The notes beneath the pieces are model-generated. The model made no database searches, was not told the DNA's origin, and was given only the letters and a program-made list of their open reading frames with translations. The position numbers were made by a program, and so were the translations under genes. A stretch of 64,000 bases of DNA. Origin: an uncultured Oleiphilaceae bacterium (GTDB taxonomy: Bacteria; Pseudomonadota; Gammaproteobacteria; Pseudomonadales; Oleiphilaceae). Within the stretch, counting starts at the first letter, position 1; every line of letters begins with the position of its first letter. Of this stretch, positions 27,361-36,996 are shown one piece after another. The stretch spans positions 186,001 through 250,000 of the forward strand of contig CAJXUY010000002.1 in NCBI GenBank assembly GCA_913060665.1, written 5' to 3'.

Positions 27361-29337
27361 CTAGCTATCACTAGACGACAAAGATGCCAGTTGAGCTTTA
27401 AGGAAATCTTGCGTACTGTTTAACTGAGAAACTAATATATCTGCAGCAGTAAACTGCATCGCTAAGCGCTCACGCAAAGAGGTGAGTCGGTCATCTAAAT
27501 TCAGTCGCTCTGTAGCTATGTTTGTTAATTGTTCATTCAACCCATCAATTCGAGCTGTAACGGTGCCTTCTGCGCCAAGAAAACCATTAAAAAGATCAAC
27601 CAACTGGTCACTTACGCCGTTAATAAAGGTAACATCTCCCCTATCGCCAACTACACCACCTGTTATCTCAATTAAAATACCATCACTATCATCCCCAGTG
27701 GCCGCGCGTAGCTGCCTCCCTACCCCTGTAGCCTCTACACCATTTATTTTACCTTCAACATCAACGCCATCGACGCCTGCAGAAATACCAACCCCCATAT
27801 TCGCAAGAGTATTCGTATCAACAGCCGTAAATTCAACAGTTGACGCACTGCCAAAAGTAGACGACGTAAAAACAAGCTGGTTACTTGCATCTAAACCGAC
27901 TGTAATTGATTCCCCGGCCGCCTTTAAATTGGCATCATCGTTTATTTTTGTTTGTAACTCAGTAACTAATTCAGCAGCGGTATAGGCTTTATTCGTTAAT
28001 GTGATTGAGCCTGACTCAATACCATTCACTTTAATATTAAAGTTGTCATTATCAGAATCGACAGTAACACCGGCACTAATATCGGCGACACCAGCGAAAA
28101 CCCCTTGCGTCGCCAGCTGAGTGACTTCAACAGAGTATGTGCCAGCTTTGGTATTAATACCTGAAGACACAAAATTAGTTTGAGGATCAGTAACTCGACC
28201 CTGCTCCGAGAATAAAGCAGTAACATCTTGGGGTGAGCTTTTAAGCGCATCAGTAAACACAGTTTTGTTAAAATTAAACTGGCCACTCTCTTTATCAGTT
28301 GTAATACCCACTTCTGAAAGTGTTCGAACGGAGGCATCTTCCAAGCCTGGCACTATTCGCCCGATGATATTTTTTGTTTGGTTAATAACGTTTCTGACCG
28401 TCGAATCACCTAAAAGTAAACCTGAATCCTCAGTATCCGTCTCATTAAACGCGGTTAGCTCTGTGACAATTGCCTGCAGTTCGTTAAACTTGTCTACGAA
28501 CTCCTGAACTCTTTCAGCAACAGCCTCGGAGTCCTGCGATATATTTACGATAGCAGGAGAGCCTATATTGGTTTGTGACAAGTTTAATGTTAATCCGTCA
28601 ACCACATCGCTGACGATATTTGACGACCGAGAAATAGCAACGCCATTAACTTTTAACGAAGCATCTTCTGCAGCAATCGTTTGAGTTAAGTTTTTGTCTG
28701 TTTCGTTATAGGCAAATTGAGACAACCCAGTTACATCACTGTCGCCTAGATCGTCATCATCAATAGATATATTAATTGAGTTTTCAACACCGCTTTGCTG
28801 GGATGATAAAATCAGTTTATAGCCAGCCCCAGTATCAATCACACTCGCATTTACACCAAGGTCACTCTCTCCATTAATTGCATTTGCGATGCCTTCTAAT
28901 GTGTTATTGCTATTATCTATAGCAATATCCACTGTAGATGAACCTGCGCTAATAGTCATGACCCCTGTTCCTAGGGCTGTACTATCTTTATCTGCTATAA
29001 CGCCAGTAGCCAACGAATGAGACTGCGCAAGCGCTAGCACTTCAACACTATATTGGCCTGGCGCCGCATTTGAATTAACGCTGCCTGAGACGGCACTGTT
29101 AGTAGACGAAAGTGTTAGCTCACTTAGAGCAGAAGGGTTTCCGAGTGTTCTTGCGGGTAAACGTAGATCAGTAATTGCGCTTTGTAAACGGCCAAAAGCC
29201 GATAATTTAGCGGTAACTTCTTCTTGGTTTCTATCAAGACGTAGCTCTGTCGGCGCTCGCTCAGCGCTGATTAAGTTATCAATCAAGTCACTGGTTAAAA
29301 CACCAGAGCCAATGCCGACAGAAGATATAGATGCCAT
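27361..29337 (-). CDS. fliD: Flagellar filament cap protein FliD
   Basis: 658 residues, longer than the usual ~450. The conserved N-terminal coil (SSVGIGSGVLTSDLIDNLIS) and C-terminal coil (NLDDRLTSLRERLAMQFTAA) flank the cap domains. Flagellin hook IN motifs are present (for example AINGESDLGVNASVID). The extra length comes from a second domain of similar type at about 390-590, beginning AGTYSVEVTQLATQGV, which mirrors PGQYSVEVLALAQSH in the first half and so looks like an internal duplication. The cap sits at the filament tip and promotes flagellin polymerisation. ATG start with GAGAGG eight bases upstream. Its own sigma-28 promoter overlaps the upstream terminator. Confidence 0.93.
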   Translation of the reverse strand: MASISSVGIGSGVLTSDLIDNLISAERAPTELRLDRNQEEVTAKLSAFGRLQSAITDLRLPARTLGNPSALSELTLSSTNSAVSGSVNSNAAPGQYSVEVLALAQSHSLATGVIADKDSTALGTGVMTISAGSSTVDIAIDNSNNTLEGIANAINGESDLGVNASVIDTGAGYKLILSSQQSGVENSINISIDDDDLGDSDVTGLSQFAYNETDKNLTQTIAAEDASLKVNGVAISRSSNIVSDVVDGLTLNLSQTNIGSPAIVNISQDSEAVAERVQEFVDKFNELQAIVTELTAFNETDTEDSGLLLGDSTVRNVINQTKNIIGRIVPGLEDASVRTLSEVGITTDKESGQFNFNKTVFTDALKSSPQDVTALFSEQGRVTDPQTNFVSSGINTKAGTYSVEVTQLATQGVFAGVADISAGVTVDSDNDNFNIKVNGIESGSITLTNKAYTAAELVTELQTKINDDANLKAAGESITVGLDASNQLVFTSSTFGSASTVEFTAVDTNTLANMGVGISAGVDGVDVEGKINGVEATGVGRQLRAATGDDSDGILIEITGGVVGDRGDVTFINGVSDQLVDLFNGFLGAEGTVTARIDGLNEQLTNIATERLNLDDRLTSLRERLAMQFTAADILVSQLNSTQDFLKAQLASLSSSDS

Positions 29338-29425
29338 TTTGCTAACCTCTCCACCAAACTCAACCCTGCTAATATAAACGCTCTAGCATGTCTCTATTTG
29401 TTGAATCATATTAAAGGTACTATCT

Positions 29426-29452
29426 ATATCGGCAAAAAGGGGCAAAACTTTG
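29426..29452 (-). promoter_or_regulatory. sigma-28 (FliA) promoter of fliD-fliS
   Basis: On the minus strand CAAA (29449-29452), exactly 15 bases, then GCCGATAT (29426-29433). This compares with the consensus TAAA-N15-GCCGATAA, one mismatch in each box. The -35 box and spacer are the arms of the terminator hairpin at 29434-29461. Predicted start near 29419, about 80 nt before the fliD ATG. Confidence 0.72.
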
Positions 29453-29461
29453 CCCCTTTTT
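29434..29461. terminator. terminator after flaG
   Basis: A 12-bp perfect stem (aaaaaggggcaa with ttgccccttttt) around a four-base loop, with T5 on each strand. It follows the flaG stop by about 30 bp and separates flaG from fliD. Confidence 0.88.
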
Positions 29462-29489
29462 GTTACCTTTTGTAAAAAAGCAGCCGATA

Positions 29490-29870
29490 CTAGACCTTCA
29501 TGTTAATTAAACTCAATGGTTCATCTTGCTGCAATTCTTGCGCCAATCTCAACGCCACATCATCCGGTATCTGCCTAACGACCTTATTAGTATGGCGGTC
29601 AACTACTGAAATAACCGTCTTACCAGAGTTGTCATCCATCTGAAACTCCAAGTCACGCTGAACATTCTGAATATAATCATTCAGCTTAGTTACAGCCTCC
29701 TTTACCTGCTCTTGAGGCGCTTCCTTTTCTGCATTTTTTGCAGAGCCAACCTCTATCGCAGATTTTCTCTCAGAGCCCTCGCTAGACTGATTACCAGACT
29801 GAGGTGATGACACAGACAAACGCCGAGCTTGATCAGCCGGATCGATTCCTGTCATTTTTACATCATTCAT
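29490..29870 (-). CDS. flaG: FlaG family protein
   Basis: 126 residues. The first ~55 are Ser/Gln/Glu-rich and probably disordered. The conserved part follows: KLNDYIQNVQRDLEF, then DDNSGKTVISVVDRHT and IRQIPDD-type VVRQIPDDVALRLAQEL. FlaG is encoded beside fliD in polar flagellates; loss affects filament length. ATG start with GAGGT five bases upstream. Lies between the flagellin hairpin and a terminator, so it is transcribed either by read-through from the flagellin gene or from a promoter I could not identify. Confidence 0.9.
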   Translation of the reverse strand: MNDVKMTGIDPADQARRLSVSSPQSGNQSSEGSERKSAIEVGSAKNAEKEAPQEQVKEAVTKLNDYIQNVQRDLEFQMDDNSGKTVISVVDRHTNKVVRQIPDDVALRLAQELQQDEPLSLINMKV

Positions 29871-29903
29871 AAAACACCTCTTGCCAATATTCTAACTCAA
29901 AAT

Positions 29904-29940
29904 CCGGCTTTAGCACATTCATATGAATGGTTAAAGCCGG
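29904..29940 (-). terminator. long hairpin after the flagellin gene
   Basis: A 9-bp outer stem (ccggcttta/taaagccgg) encloses a 14-bp palindrome (cattcatatgaatg), with ATTTTG following on the minus strand. It starts about 20 bp after the flagellin stop and should protect the flagellin mRNA or end it, with some read-through to flaG. Confidence 0.75.
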
Positions 29941-29960
29941 CGCACGTTAGCTTGACTATA

Positions 29961-31961
29961 TTAACCTAATAGTGACAACACTTGCTGTGGTCTCGCATTA
30001 GCCTGAGCCAATACTGATATACCCGCTTGCTGTAGTACCTGCGCTCTTGAAAGAGCAGCGGTTTCTGCGGCAAAATCAGCATCTCTGATTCGAGAGTTTG
30101 CAGCTGATAGATTCTCGGTATTTACAGCATTGTTGGTGATCGTAGACTCAAACCTGTTTTGAACAGCACCCAGTTTCGCCTGCTCTCTTGCTACCTGGTT
30201 AATAGCGTTATCAATACCCGTTATTGCAGCTTCAGCCCCGGCCAAGGTTGATACATCAATGTCTTGAACCAGTGTACCTGACTCACCGCCACCATAAGTT
30301 CCGACTTCAAACCCTGAGTTACTCGGACCTGTCGACGTAGCTGTTGAAATATCAATCGTTCCCGCAGACGATAACGTAACAGTACCCGCTTCAGTTCCTG
30401 AGAAACCGTATAGGCCGCTGGAAGTAATATTTCGTCCGTCATCAGCAATTAAGGTAAATTCATTATCATCAATTATCTCTGCACGAACACCTGTTGCTCC
30501 TGACTTAGCATTGATAGCATCAACAGCGACTGCCGTTTGCGCTGACGCCGACGTCGCAGCTGCAACTGTAACGTTTGTGCCATTAATGACTAACGTACCA
30601 CCATCATTCGCACCTACGTCCGTCGTATTTTTTAATACGTTTGCATTAGCTGTTGCTGTAACGCCTGTTTGCTCACTAACCAAGTTAATCGCCTTAGCAA
30701 CCGATATAGCACTGGAATCTTTGTTCGTGGTAGATGCATTATCAAAGCCAGCCTGAGTGGCGCCAACAGACACTCCATTAACAACCAAGTCACCAGTACT
30801 TAACGAACCGTCAACTTGACCACTACTAACACCACTATTACTTCCGCTATAAGTACCTACCTCAATACCCGCATTTTCTAAAGAGTCACCCGTTGTAGAG
30901 CCAATAGTGATATCGGAACCATCTTGTGAAACCAAGGTCACGGTAGATGAATAAGTATTATCTGCAGCCAAGCCAACTCCACCAGTGTTGCCTGACAAGA
31001 CAATATTTCGACCGTCATCAGCTGTTAAAACAACACCTGCATCTACATTACTTTCATCAAATGATGCAGTAACACCCGTTTGGCCGCTAAATAGATTAAT
31101 TTGCTCCGCAACCCCTTTTAGATCAGCTATAAGATTATCCGCGACCCCTGTTCCTGATACGTTTACAGTGGTTCCATTAATATCAAGCGCTACCGCTGAT
31201 GCACTTACAGTAGAGGTGCTTGAACCACCCACTACAGTGTCGTTTACAGTCGCCGAAACACCACTCTGGTCTGCTACTTCATTAATCGCGGCAGCAAGGG
31301 CAATACCACTTCTATCATTTGAAGCCGTGGAAGCACCGTCCGCTGCAGCATTCGCTGCACCTACCGCTATACCGTTGATAGTCACATCACCAGCAACCAG
31401 AGCGGTACCGGAAGAGGCCGTCGATGTAGAGATACCATTAGCAACCGACGTACCCAATGTATCCTCTGCCGTTCTAGCGATACTAACATCGATCTTTTCA
31501 CCAACGTTTGCACCCGTTTGAAAACTAGTATTTTGGAACGATCCATCTAGTAATTTCTGACCGTTAAAGTTAGTTTTCTCTGCGATGCTCGATATTTCAG
31601 CTTTTAGCTGTTCAACTTCTTCTTGCAGAGATTGACGTTCAAGGTCAGTGTTTGAACCGTTAGCAGACTGGAGTGCCAGTTCACGCATACGCTGTAAAGA
31701 ACCTGTAATACTATTCAACGCGCCTTCTGCGGTTTGAGCTAGAGAAACACCATCTCCTGCGTTTCGGTTAGCCACATTAAGGCCACGAACCTGAGCATCT
31801 AGTCGGTTAGATATTGCCAAACCCGCAGCATCATCCTTTGCTCCATTGATACGTAGACCGGATGACAATCTTTCCAACGCTGTACTCTGTTCACTTTGAG
31901 ATTTATCAAGGTTACGTTGTGCGTTCAATGACGCTATATTCGTGTTTATTATTTGGGGCAT
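29961..31961 (-). CDS. fliC: Flagellin, large form with duplicated central domain
   Basis: Main filament subunit, 666 residues against ~280-500 in most polar flagellates. The N-terminal D0/D1 ([20 protein letters not shown] to about 165) and C-terminal D1/D0 (about 565-666, ending QVLSLLG) are canonical. Between them lie two tandem ~180-residue repeats (about 191-378 and 390-563), each starting GD-x-x-(I/V)NG-(I/V)-x-VG, containing INxVxxQ(S/T)GVxA and (T/I)ADDGRNI, and ending EVGTY, with Flagellin hook IN motifs. The Ser/Thr-rich repeats are likely glycosylation ground. Start at ATG 31961, six bases after AGGAGA; an upstream in-frame TTG lacks a ribosome site. Transcribed from a sigma-28 promoter. 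Confidence 0.95.
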   Translation of the reverse strand: MPQIINTNIASLNAQRNLDKSQSEQSTALERLSSGLRINGAKDDAAGLAISNRLDAQVRGLNVANRNAGDGVSLAQTAEGALNSITGSLQRMRELALQSANGSNTDLERQSLQEEVEQLKAEISSIAEKTNFNGQKLLDGSFQNTSFQTGANVGEKIDVSIARTAEDTLGTSVANGISTSTASSGTALVAGDVTINGIAVGAANAAADGASTASNDRSGIALAAAINEVADQSGVSATVNDTVVGGSSTSTVSASAVALDINGTTVNVSGTGVADNLIADLKGVAEQINLFSGQTGVTASFDESNVDAGVVLTADDGRNIVLSGNTGGVGLAADNTYSSTVTLVSQDGSDITIGSTTGDSLENAGIEVGTYSGSNSGVSSGQVDGSLSTGDLVVNGVSVGATQAGFDNASTTNKDSSAISVAKAINLVSEQTGVTATANANVLKNTTDVGANDGGTLVINGTNVTVAAATSASAQTAVAVDAINAKSGATGVRAEIIDDNEFTLIADDGRNITSSGLYGFSGTEAGTVTLSSAGTIDISTATSTGPSNSGFEVGTYGGGESGTLVQDIDVSTLAGAEAAITGIDNAINQVAREQAKLGAVQNRFESTITNNAVNTENLSAANSRIRDADFAAETAALSRAQVLQQAGISVLAQANARPQQVLSLLG

Positions 31962-32296
31962 TTCGCTTCTCCTAGATATTTTCAATCATCGCTGACTGTA
32001 TAAGGTTACCGCGAGGCCGCAGTTCTTAATTGAACGCAGTGCGCATCACCTGTTACGTTGTTTAACGGCACTAAAAAGAAATGCTTTAGGATTAATTAGG
32101 AAAAGATTGTAAGGAAATGTAATCTAATTAATAAGGCAATCGCTTCAGGAATCGCACACTTATTAATCAGCGATAATAATGTCGCTAAATATTCTGGAAT
32201 AGCGTTATTCATTAACCACATAGACGATTCTAGGTTGACTGAAAACGCTTATTCAAGCAATATTCAGCGAACTAGAATAATAAAAGAAACAATTAA
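31962..32296. other. 335-bp divergent region, flagellin and glycan operon
   Basis: Holds the sigma-28 promoter of the flagellin gene (32062-32088, minus). For the plus-strand glycan operon a weak sigma-70 candidate is TTGACT at 32235-32240 with AATATT 18 bases further on. The segment 32090-32230 is AT-rich with no gene or strong hairpin that I can support. Confidence 0.45.
32062..32088 (-). promoter_or_regulatory. sigma-28 (FliA) promoter of flagellin gene
   Basis: On the minus strand a perfect TAAA (32085-32088), exactly 15 bases, then GCCGTTAA (32062-32069; 7 of 8 to GCCGATAA). Predicted start near 32055, giving a leader of about 95 nt ending in AGGAGA. Confidence 0.85.
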
Positions 32297-33250
32297 ATGA
32301 AGTTGAGCATTATTATTCCCTCCTATAACCTTCAATCATACATCGCTGAGTGTATCAAGAGCGTATGCCTGCAGGATGTTAATTTTGAATATGAAATTCT
32401 TGTATCAGACGACGCTTCCTCCGATGATAGCGTCGATATTATTAAGCGCTGCGTAGCAGAGCACCCAACACTAATAAAAGCCACTTACAAAACAATAAAT
32501 AAGGGGTTAGCCAATAATATATCGACGCTACTTAGGCAGGTAAAAGGCGAATACATCGCCTATATGGATGGCGATGACATCGCACTGCCAGGTAAATTAC
32601 AAGCCCAAGTAGATTACCTCGATAAAACCCCTGAGTGCAGCATGGTTTATCATGAATCTGATATGTTTGACTCAGATTCAGGGAAACATATTCGTTGGTA
32701 CAGCAAAGAATACTACAACTGGCCTTACATACCTGAAAAGTCCACCCCTGAACACATAGCCCAATATGGAACGTTTATGCAGGCTAGCAGTGTGATGATG
32801 CGCAACCACTCTAACGTTGATCAATCAGTGGACACTCGCTGCCAAATCATTTTCGACTTTCCTTTTTATCTCTACAACTTACTGTTTCTAGGCGGAACAG
32901 CAGACTTTATTGATGTTTGTTATGGAAAGTATCGAATACACAATGACAGTTTCGGCAGTCAAACAGCGAAGTCTGTAAAGAGAAGAGAGCAATGCTTAGA
33001 AGACCTTGAACAAGCGATTGAATATGCCGTAAAGCTGGGCCTTCCAGAAATAACCGCCAACAAGTCTGCCTATCATTACCGCTTAGCAACCAGCTACTAC
33101 TTTTTAAAGAGACACGACTACTCTAGATTTGCAAAATTCGTAAACATATCGTCTGACGGCAACTATTTTTTAGACGAACGGCACAAATTTGCCTACGACA
33201 ACCAACATAACCCAGAAACTGTAACTCACTATTTAGGTTTTATAAAATAA
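32297..33250 (+). CDS. Family 2 glycosyltransferase
   Basis: 317 residues with a GT-A fold. Conserved parts are SIIIPSYNLQSYIAECIKS at the start, VSDDASSDDSVDII and the metal/nucleotide motif AYMDGDDIALPGKL near 92-105, followed by acceptor-side sequence. First gene of an eight-gene plus-strand operon next to the flagellin gene, so it probably adds a sugar to the flagellin glycan or a related surface glycan. Donor and acceptor cannot be told from the sequence. Confidence 0.88.
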   Translation: MKLSIIIPSYNLQSYIAECIKSVCLQDVNFEYEILVSDDASSDDSVDIIKRCVAEHPTLIKATYKTINKGLANNISTLLRQVKGEYIAYMDGDDIALPGKLQAQVDYLDKTPECSMVYHESDMFDSDSGKHIRWYSKEYYNWPYIPEKSTPEHIAQYGTFMQASSVMMRNHSNVDQSVDTRCQIIFDFPFYLYNLLFLGGTADFIDVCYGKYRIHNDSFGSQTAKSVKRREQCLEDLEQAIEYAVKLGLPEITANKSAYHYRLATSYYFLKRHDYSRFAKFVNISSDGNYFLDERHKFAYDNQHNPETVTHYLGFIK

Positions 33251-33278
33251 TAACGTGCTACCCAAGGAATAAAAATAA

Positions 33279-34442
33279 GTGAAGTATGACGCAATCATAG
33301 TAGGTGCAGGCTTTTCGGGAGCAGTAATAGCCGAGCGCCTAGCGAGCCAACTCGATTACAAAGTCCTCATTATTGAAAAGCGTAATCATATCGCCGGTAA
33401 TTGTTATGATTACGCTCATACTTCCGGAATAAGGGTCCATAAATACGGCCCCCACTTATTCCATACCAATAATGAGAGTGTATGGAAATATCTATCATTA
33501 TTCACCGAATGGTCCCCTTATCGACACAAGGTTCGCGGCTATGTAGACGAAAAATATATTCCAATTCCGTTCAACTTAAAGTCTTTGGCATTAACTTTGC
33601 CTGATAGTTATCAAAATTTAAAAAGACTATTAATTGACACTTATGGGTACGGGTCCAGGGTTTCAATATGCGAACTTCTCGAAGCAAAAAATCCAGAACT
33701 CAACAAGCTAGCCAATTTTGTTTATGAAAAAGTCTTTGTTGGTTATACAGTTAAACAATGGGGGGTCGCACCAGAGCAATTATCACAAGAGGTGCTAAAA
33801 CGAGTTCCCGTTGTGATATCTGAAGAAGATGGCTATTTTGCCGATAAATATCAGGCAATGCCTATTGGCGGGTACTCCAGCCTAATTGAAAGCATATTAA
33901 GCCATAAGAACATAGAAATAGAACTAGATCAGGATGCTCATAGCTTAATAGAATTTGACGTAAAAGCTCGCAAGGCTAAATTTAGCCAAAAAGCCGGGGT
34001 AATTATATATACAGGTGCCGTTGATGAGCTGTTTTCATTCAAGTTTGGGGAGCTAGACTATCGGTCCCTCACCTTTAAATTGGAGGAACACAGTCAAGAA
34101 TTCTATCAACCAGCGACAACGGTTAACTATCCAGGCAACGAAAAACATACAAGAACTACTGAATTTAAATACATTGATAATACCAGCTCTGATTCAACGG
34201 TAATTGTAAAGGAGTTTCCGCAGCAGTATAAAAGAGGTGTAGAGGGACGCGATATACCTTACTACCCTCTATTTGATAAGAAAAATGAGGCTATTTATTT
34301 AGATTACGCAAACCATGCTAAACAGTTCGATAACTTATTTCTAGCCGGACGGTTAGCAAAGTTTAAATACTTTAATATGGACGAGGCAGTACAGAACGCA
34401 TTAGAAACGAGCGAACAAATTATAAAGCAAGCAACGGCATAA
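33279..34442 (+). CDS. glf: UDP-galactopyranose mutase
   Basis: 387 residues. Interconverts UDP-galactopyranose and UDP-galactofuranose using reduced FAD. Seen are the FAD-binding GAGFSGAVIAERL near 9-21, the family motif HKYGPHLFHTN (substrate loop), VGYTVKQWG, and the closing GRLAKFKYFNMDEAV. GTG start with AAGGA upstream. Its presence implies galactofuranose, or a related furanose, in the glycan made by this operon. No dedicated galactofuranosyltransferase is obvious nearby; the GT2 or CgeB-like enzyme may fill that role. Confidence 0.95.
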   Translation: MKYDAIIVGAGFSGAVIAERLASQLDYKVLIIEKRNHIAGNCYDYAHTSGIRVHKYGPHLFHTNNESVWKYLSLFTEWSPYRHKVRGYVDEKYIPIPFNLKSLALTLPDSYQNLKRLLIDTYGYGSRVSICELLEAKNPELNKLANFVYEKVFVGYTVKQWGVAPEQLSQEVLKRVPVVISEEDGYFADKYQAMPIGGYSSLIESILSHKNIEIELDQDAHSLIEFDVKARKAKFSQKAGVIIYTGAVDELFSFKFGELDYRSLTFKLEEHSQEFYQPATTVNYPGNEKHTRTTEFKYIDNTSSDSTVIVKEFPQQYKRGVEGRDIPYYPLFDKKNEAIYLDYANHAKQFDNLFLAGRLAKFKYFNMDEAVQNALETSEQIIKQATA

Positions 34443-34475
34443 CTGCTTGATACTAACAATAACGAGAAGACAACA

Positions 34476-35540
34476 ATGAAAACGGCATTAATTACTGGGG
34501 TTACGGGGCAGGATGGATCCTATTTAGCGGAGTTATTGTTAAAAAAGGGGTACGAAGTACACGGGATAAAACGAAGAACATCATTGTTCAATACCGCTAG
34601 AATTGATCACCTATATCAAGATATTCACGACCCAAATAGAACATTTACACTACACCACGGTGATGTAACAGACTCAAGCAGCCTTATTCGTATTGTTCAA
34701 CAAGTACAGCCAGACGAGATATACAACCTCGCCGCGCAAAGTCATGTTGCCGTTTCTTTTGAAGAACCGGAGTACACTGCCAATACTGATGGAATGGGTA
34801 CACTTCGATTTCTCGAAGCTATCAGGATACTAGGTTTAAAAGACAAAACTAAGTTTTACCAAGCCTCAACATCAGAATTATACGGTAAGATCCAAGAGTC
34901 ACCACAAACAGAGCGAACACCATTTTACCCTCGCTCACCCTATGCAGCAGCCAAACTTTACGCATACTGGGTAACCGTTAATTACCGAGAAGCCTACGAT
35001 ATTTTTGCTTGCAACGGAATTCTATTTAATCATGAATCTCCTGTGAGAGGAGAGACATTTGTTACTAGAAAAATTACTCAGGCGCTATCCCGTATAAAAC
35101 TGGGTTTGCAAGAAAAACTATACCTCGGAAACCTGAATGCAAAGCGTGACTGGGGTCATGCTCGAGACTATGTAGAAGCAATGTGGTTAATGCTGCAACA
35201 AGATAAACCTGAAGACTTTGTTATAGCAACAGGGAAGCAATACAGTGTAAGAGATTTTATTAATATTGCTGCAGTTGAGCTAGGCATTGAAATTACATGG
35301 GAGGGACAAGATGAGAACGAAAAGGGATATGATCAAAACGGTCGTTGCATCATTGAAGTAAACCCGTTTCATTTTCGACCTACAGAAGTTGAATCACTTC
35401 TAGGTGACCCAAGTAAAGCAAAAGAAGTCTTAAACTGGGAACCAACTACATCCTTTCAATCGCTGGTTAAAGAAATGGTAGAAGCAGATTTTGCATCTGC
35501 TAAACAAGAACTAACTCTAAAACAAACAAATCGCTCATAA
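34476..35540 (+). CDS. gmd: GDP-mannose 4,6-dehydratase
   Basis: 354 residues of the extended SDR family. The NADP-binding [20 protein letters not shown] is at 8-27, then [16 protein letters not shown] and [19 protein letters not shown]. The catalytic Tyr-x3-Lys is in [12 protein letters not shown] and [15 protein letters not shown] follows. Makes GDP-4-keto-6-deoxy-mannose, precursor of GDP-fucose, GDP-rhamnose or GDP-perosamine. No fcl-type epimerase/reductase follows directly; the reductase at 40792 may complete the sugar. ATG start with GAGAAG upstream. Confidence 0.96.
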   Translation: MKTALITGVTGQDGSYLAELLLKKGYEVHGIKRRTSLFNTARIDHLYQDIHDPNRTFTLHHGDVTDSSSLIRIVQQVQPDEIYNLAAQSHVAVSFEEPEYTANTDGMGTLRFLEAIRILGLKDKTKFYQASTSELYGKIQESPQTERTPFYPRSPYAAAKLYAYWVTVNYREAYDIFACNGILFNHESPVRGETFVTRKITQALSRIKLGLQEKLYLGNLNAKRDWGHARDYVEAMWLMLQQDKPEDFVIATGKQYSVRDFINIAAVELGIEITWEGQDENEKGYDQNGRCIIEVNPFHFRPTEVESLLGDPSKAKEVLNWEPTTSFQSLVKEMVEADFASAKQELTLKQTNRS

Positions 35541-35562
35541 GCGCCCCATTTAAAGGTAAATC

Positions 35563-36996
35563 ATGAATATAGTTTTAGTAACAGACAAACCTAGGGCAAA
35601 TGCAGTGGAGTATTTTTGCATAGCTCATGGAGGGCGGCTTGTAGCGTTAGTCAACCTTACAGACCAACCTTACGAGAACCAGCACATTACATCCTACACT
35701 ATCAGCGACATACCCAGGATAGGGCATGACTTAGTCATTGTAGATTGCCACGATGCTCCCTTTGTAATATCCCAGATCAAGAACTACAAAACCGCTGAAA
35801 TATACGACTATTGGCCCAATCGACATAAACTTTTGGGGTTACTAAAACAATCGAACCTTTTGTGTAAACGTAAATTTGAGGTTGAAAATGATCGCCTATT
35901 AGTCGGCACAGAATTTTATTCCTGCGATCACAAAGTCATTGAAGATATACCCTCCAGCAATACAGATGACCTCCAATCCCAAACCATTGATGAAATATAT
36001 GAAGCCTACAATCAGGCATGCTTAAAGTACCCCGACTTAGATGAAAAATACCAAACAGGTGAAAACTGGCGCAACTTCATGAAAGGATCAAGGCCAAATT
36101 TTTATAGCGCTATTCAGCGATCAGACAAAGAAGCTTTATCTGATCTACTGAGCAACTTTTTTAGGAATGAGTTAACAGGTGGAACTTTCGGTGGCAAGGA
36201 GGGGTATGATGGCTTTTGTGCAAGTGGCAATGAAGTGGTCGAACTCAGAAGCTATTTCAACGTATGGAAGCAATGCGTACCCGACACGCCAATTCAAGAA
36301 CTAAACAATCCTCCTGTTGGCAACCCCTACGGGGTGTCGGTAGAGGGTGCTCTATTAAACTCAAACAACTTTTGTAACCACTACCGTTCAATCTTTCTAA
36401 GTCGGCTATTTTCGGATATCGATAACCCGGTCATAGCAGAACTAGGCGCAGGGTTTGGCGGGCTTGCCTATTACCTATCAAAAAATAATACGGATATCAC
36501 ATATATCAACTTCGACTTACCTGAAAACTTGATGGTTAGCTCATATTATTTGAAAAGTATTTTTCCTGATAAAAAAATTAAACTCTATGATGGCTCATCT
36601 GCACCGATTAGTAGGGAAGAGCTTCAAGAATACGACTTAGTCTTGTTACCGCACTTTTGCCTACCTCGACTAACGAAGTTGAGTATCGATTTATTCATAA
36701 ATACTATTAGCCTATCTGAGATGGACTTTTTGAATATAGAAACCTATTTTGAAGAGGTTCAACGTGTAACGAGGCAGTATTTTTATCATGAAAACATGCT
36801 TGATAACGGAGCAGGGTATAAATACTTCCCTACTTCAGTATTTCCAGAACTGGCCGATTATAAGTTATTAATGAACGCACCTTCTCGGTGGCCTGCTTTT
36901 AGTCTTTCTTCGCCAGGGCACTGTCATATGGAGTTCTTATATCAACGGAATAACGGACCCACCAATAAAAATACTACGATAGGGGATAACTTATGA
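35563..36996 (+). CDS. Putative sugar O-methyltransferase
   Basis: 477 residues. An N-terminal Rossmann-like segment (1-90, with NIVLVTDKPRANAVEYFC and HDLVIVDCHDAP) is followed by a methyltransferase part with SAM motif I IAELGAGFGGLAYYL near 292-306. NYRSIFLSRLF upstream of it and MDFLNIETYFEEVQRV towards the end fit the sugar O-methyltransferase family (NanM type). It probably methylates a sugar of the flagellin glycan. The stop overlaps the next start (ATGA), so it is translationally coupled to the radical SAM gene. Confidence 0.75.
   Translation: MNIVLVTDKPRANAVEYFCIAHGGRLVALVNLTDQPYENQHITSYTISDIPRIGHDLVIVDCHDAPFVISQIKNYKTAEIYDYWPNRHKLLGLLKQSNLLCKRKFEVENDRLLVGTEFYSCDHKVIEDIPSSNTDDLQSQTIDEIYEAYNQACLKYPDLDEKYQTGENWRNFMKGSRPNFYSAIQRSDKEALSDLLSNFFRNELTGGTFGGKEGYDGFCASGNEVVELRSYFNVWKQCVPDTPIQELNNPPVGNPYGVSVEGALLNSNNFCNHYRSIFLSRLFSDIDNPVIAELGAGFGGLAYYLSKNNTDITYINFDLPENLMVSSYYLKSIFPDKKIKLYDGSSAPISREELQEYDLVLLPHFCLPRLTKLSIDLFINTISLSEMDFLNIETYFEEVQRVTRQYFYHENMLDNGAGYKYFPTSVFPELADYKLLMNAPSRWPAFSLSSPGHCHMEFLYQRNNGPTNKNTTIGDNL

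Noticed and set aside
27482-27985. 167-codon open frame opposite fliD
   Set aside because: Ser/Thr/Pro-rich shadow of the fliD coding strand without ribosome site.
30985-31521. 178-codon open frame opposite the first flagellin gene
   Set aside because: Low-complexity shadow caused by the Ala/Thr/Gly-rich repeats of flagellin; no start signal.
29961-31961. Flagellin repeats as a phase-variable or CRISPR-like DNA array
   Set aside because: The repeats are long, divergent and coding; no short exact repeats with unique spacers.
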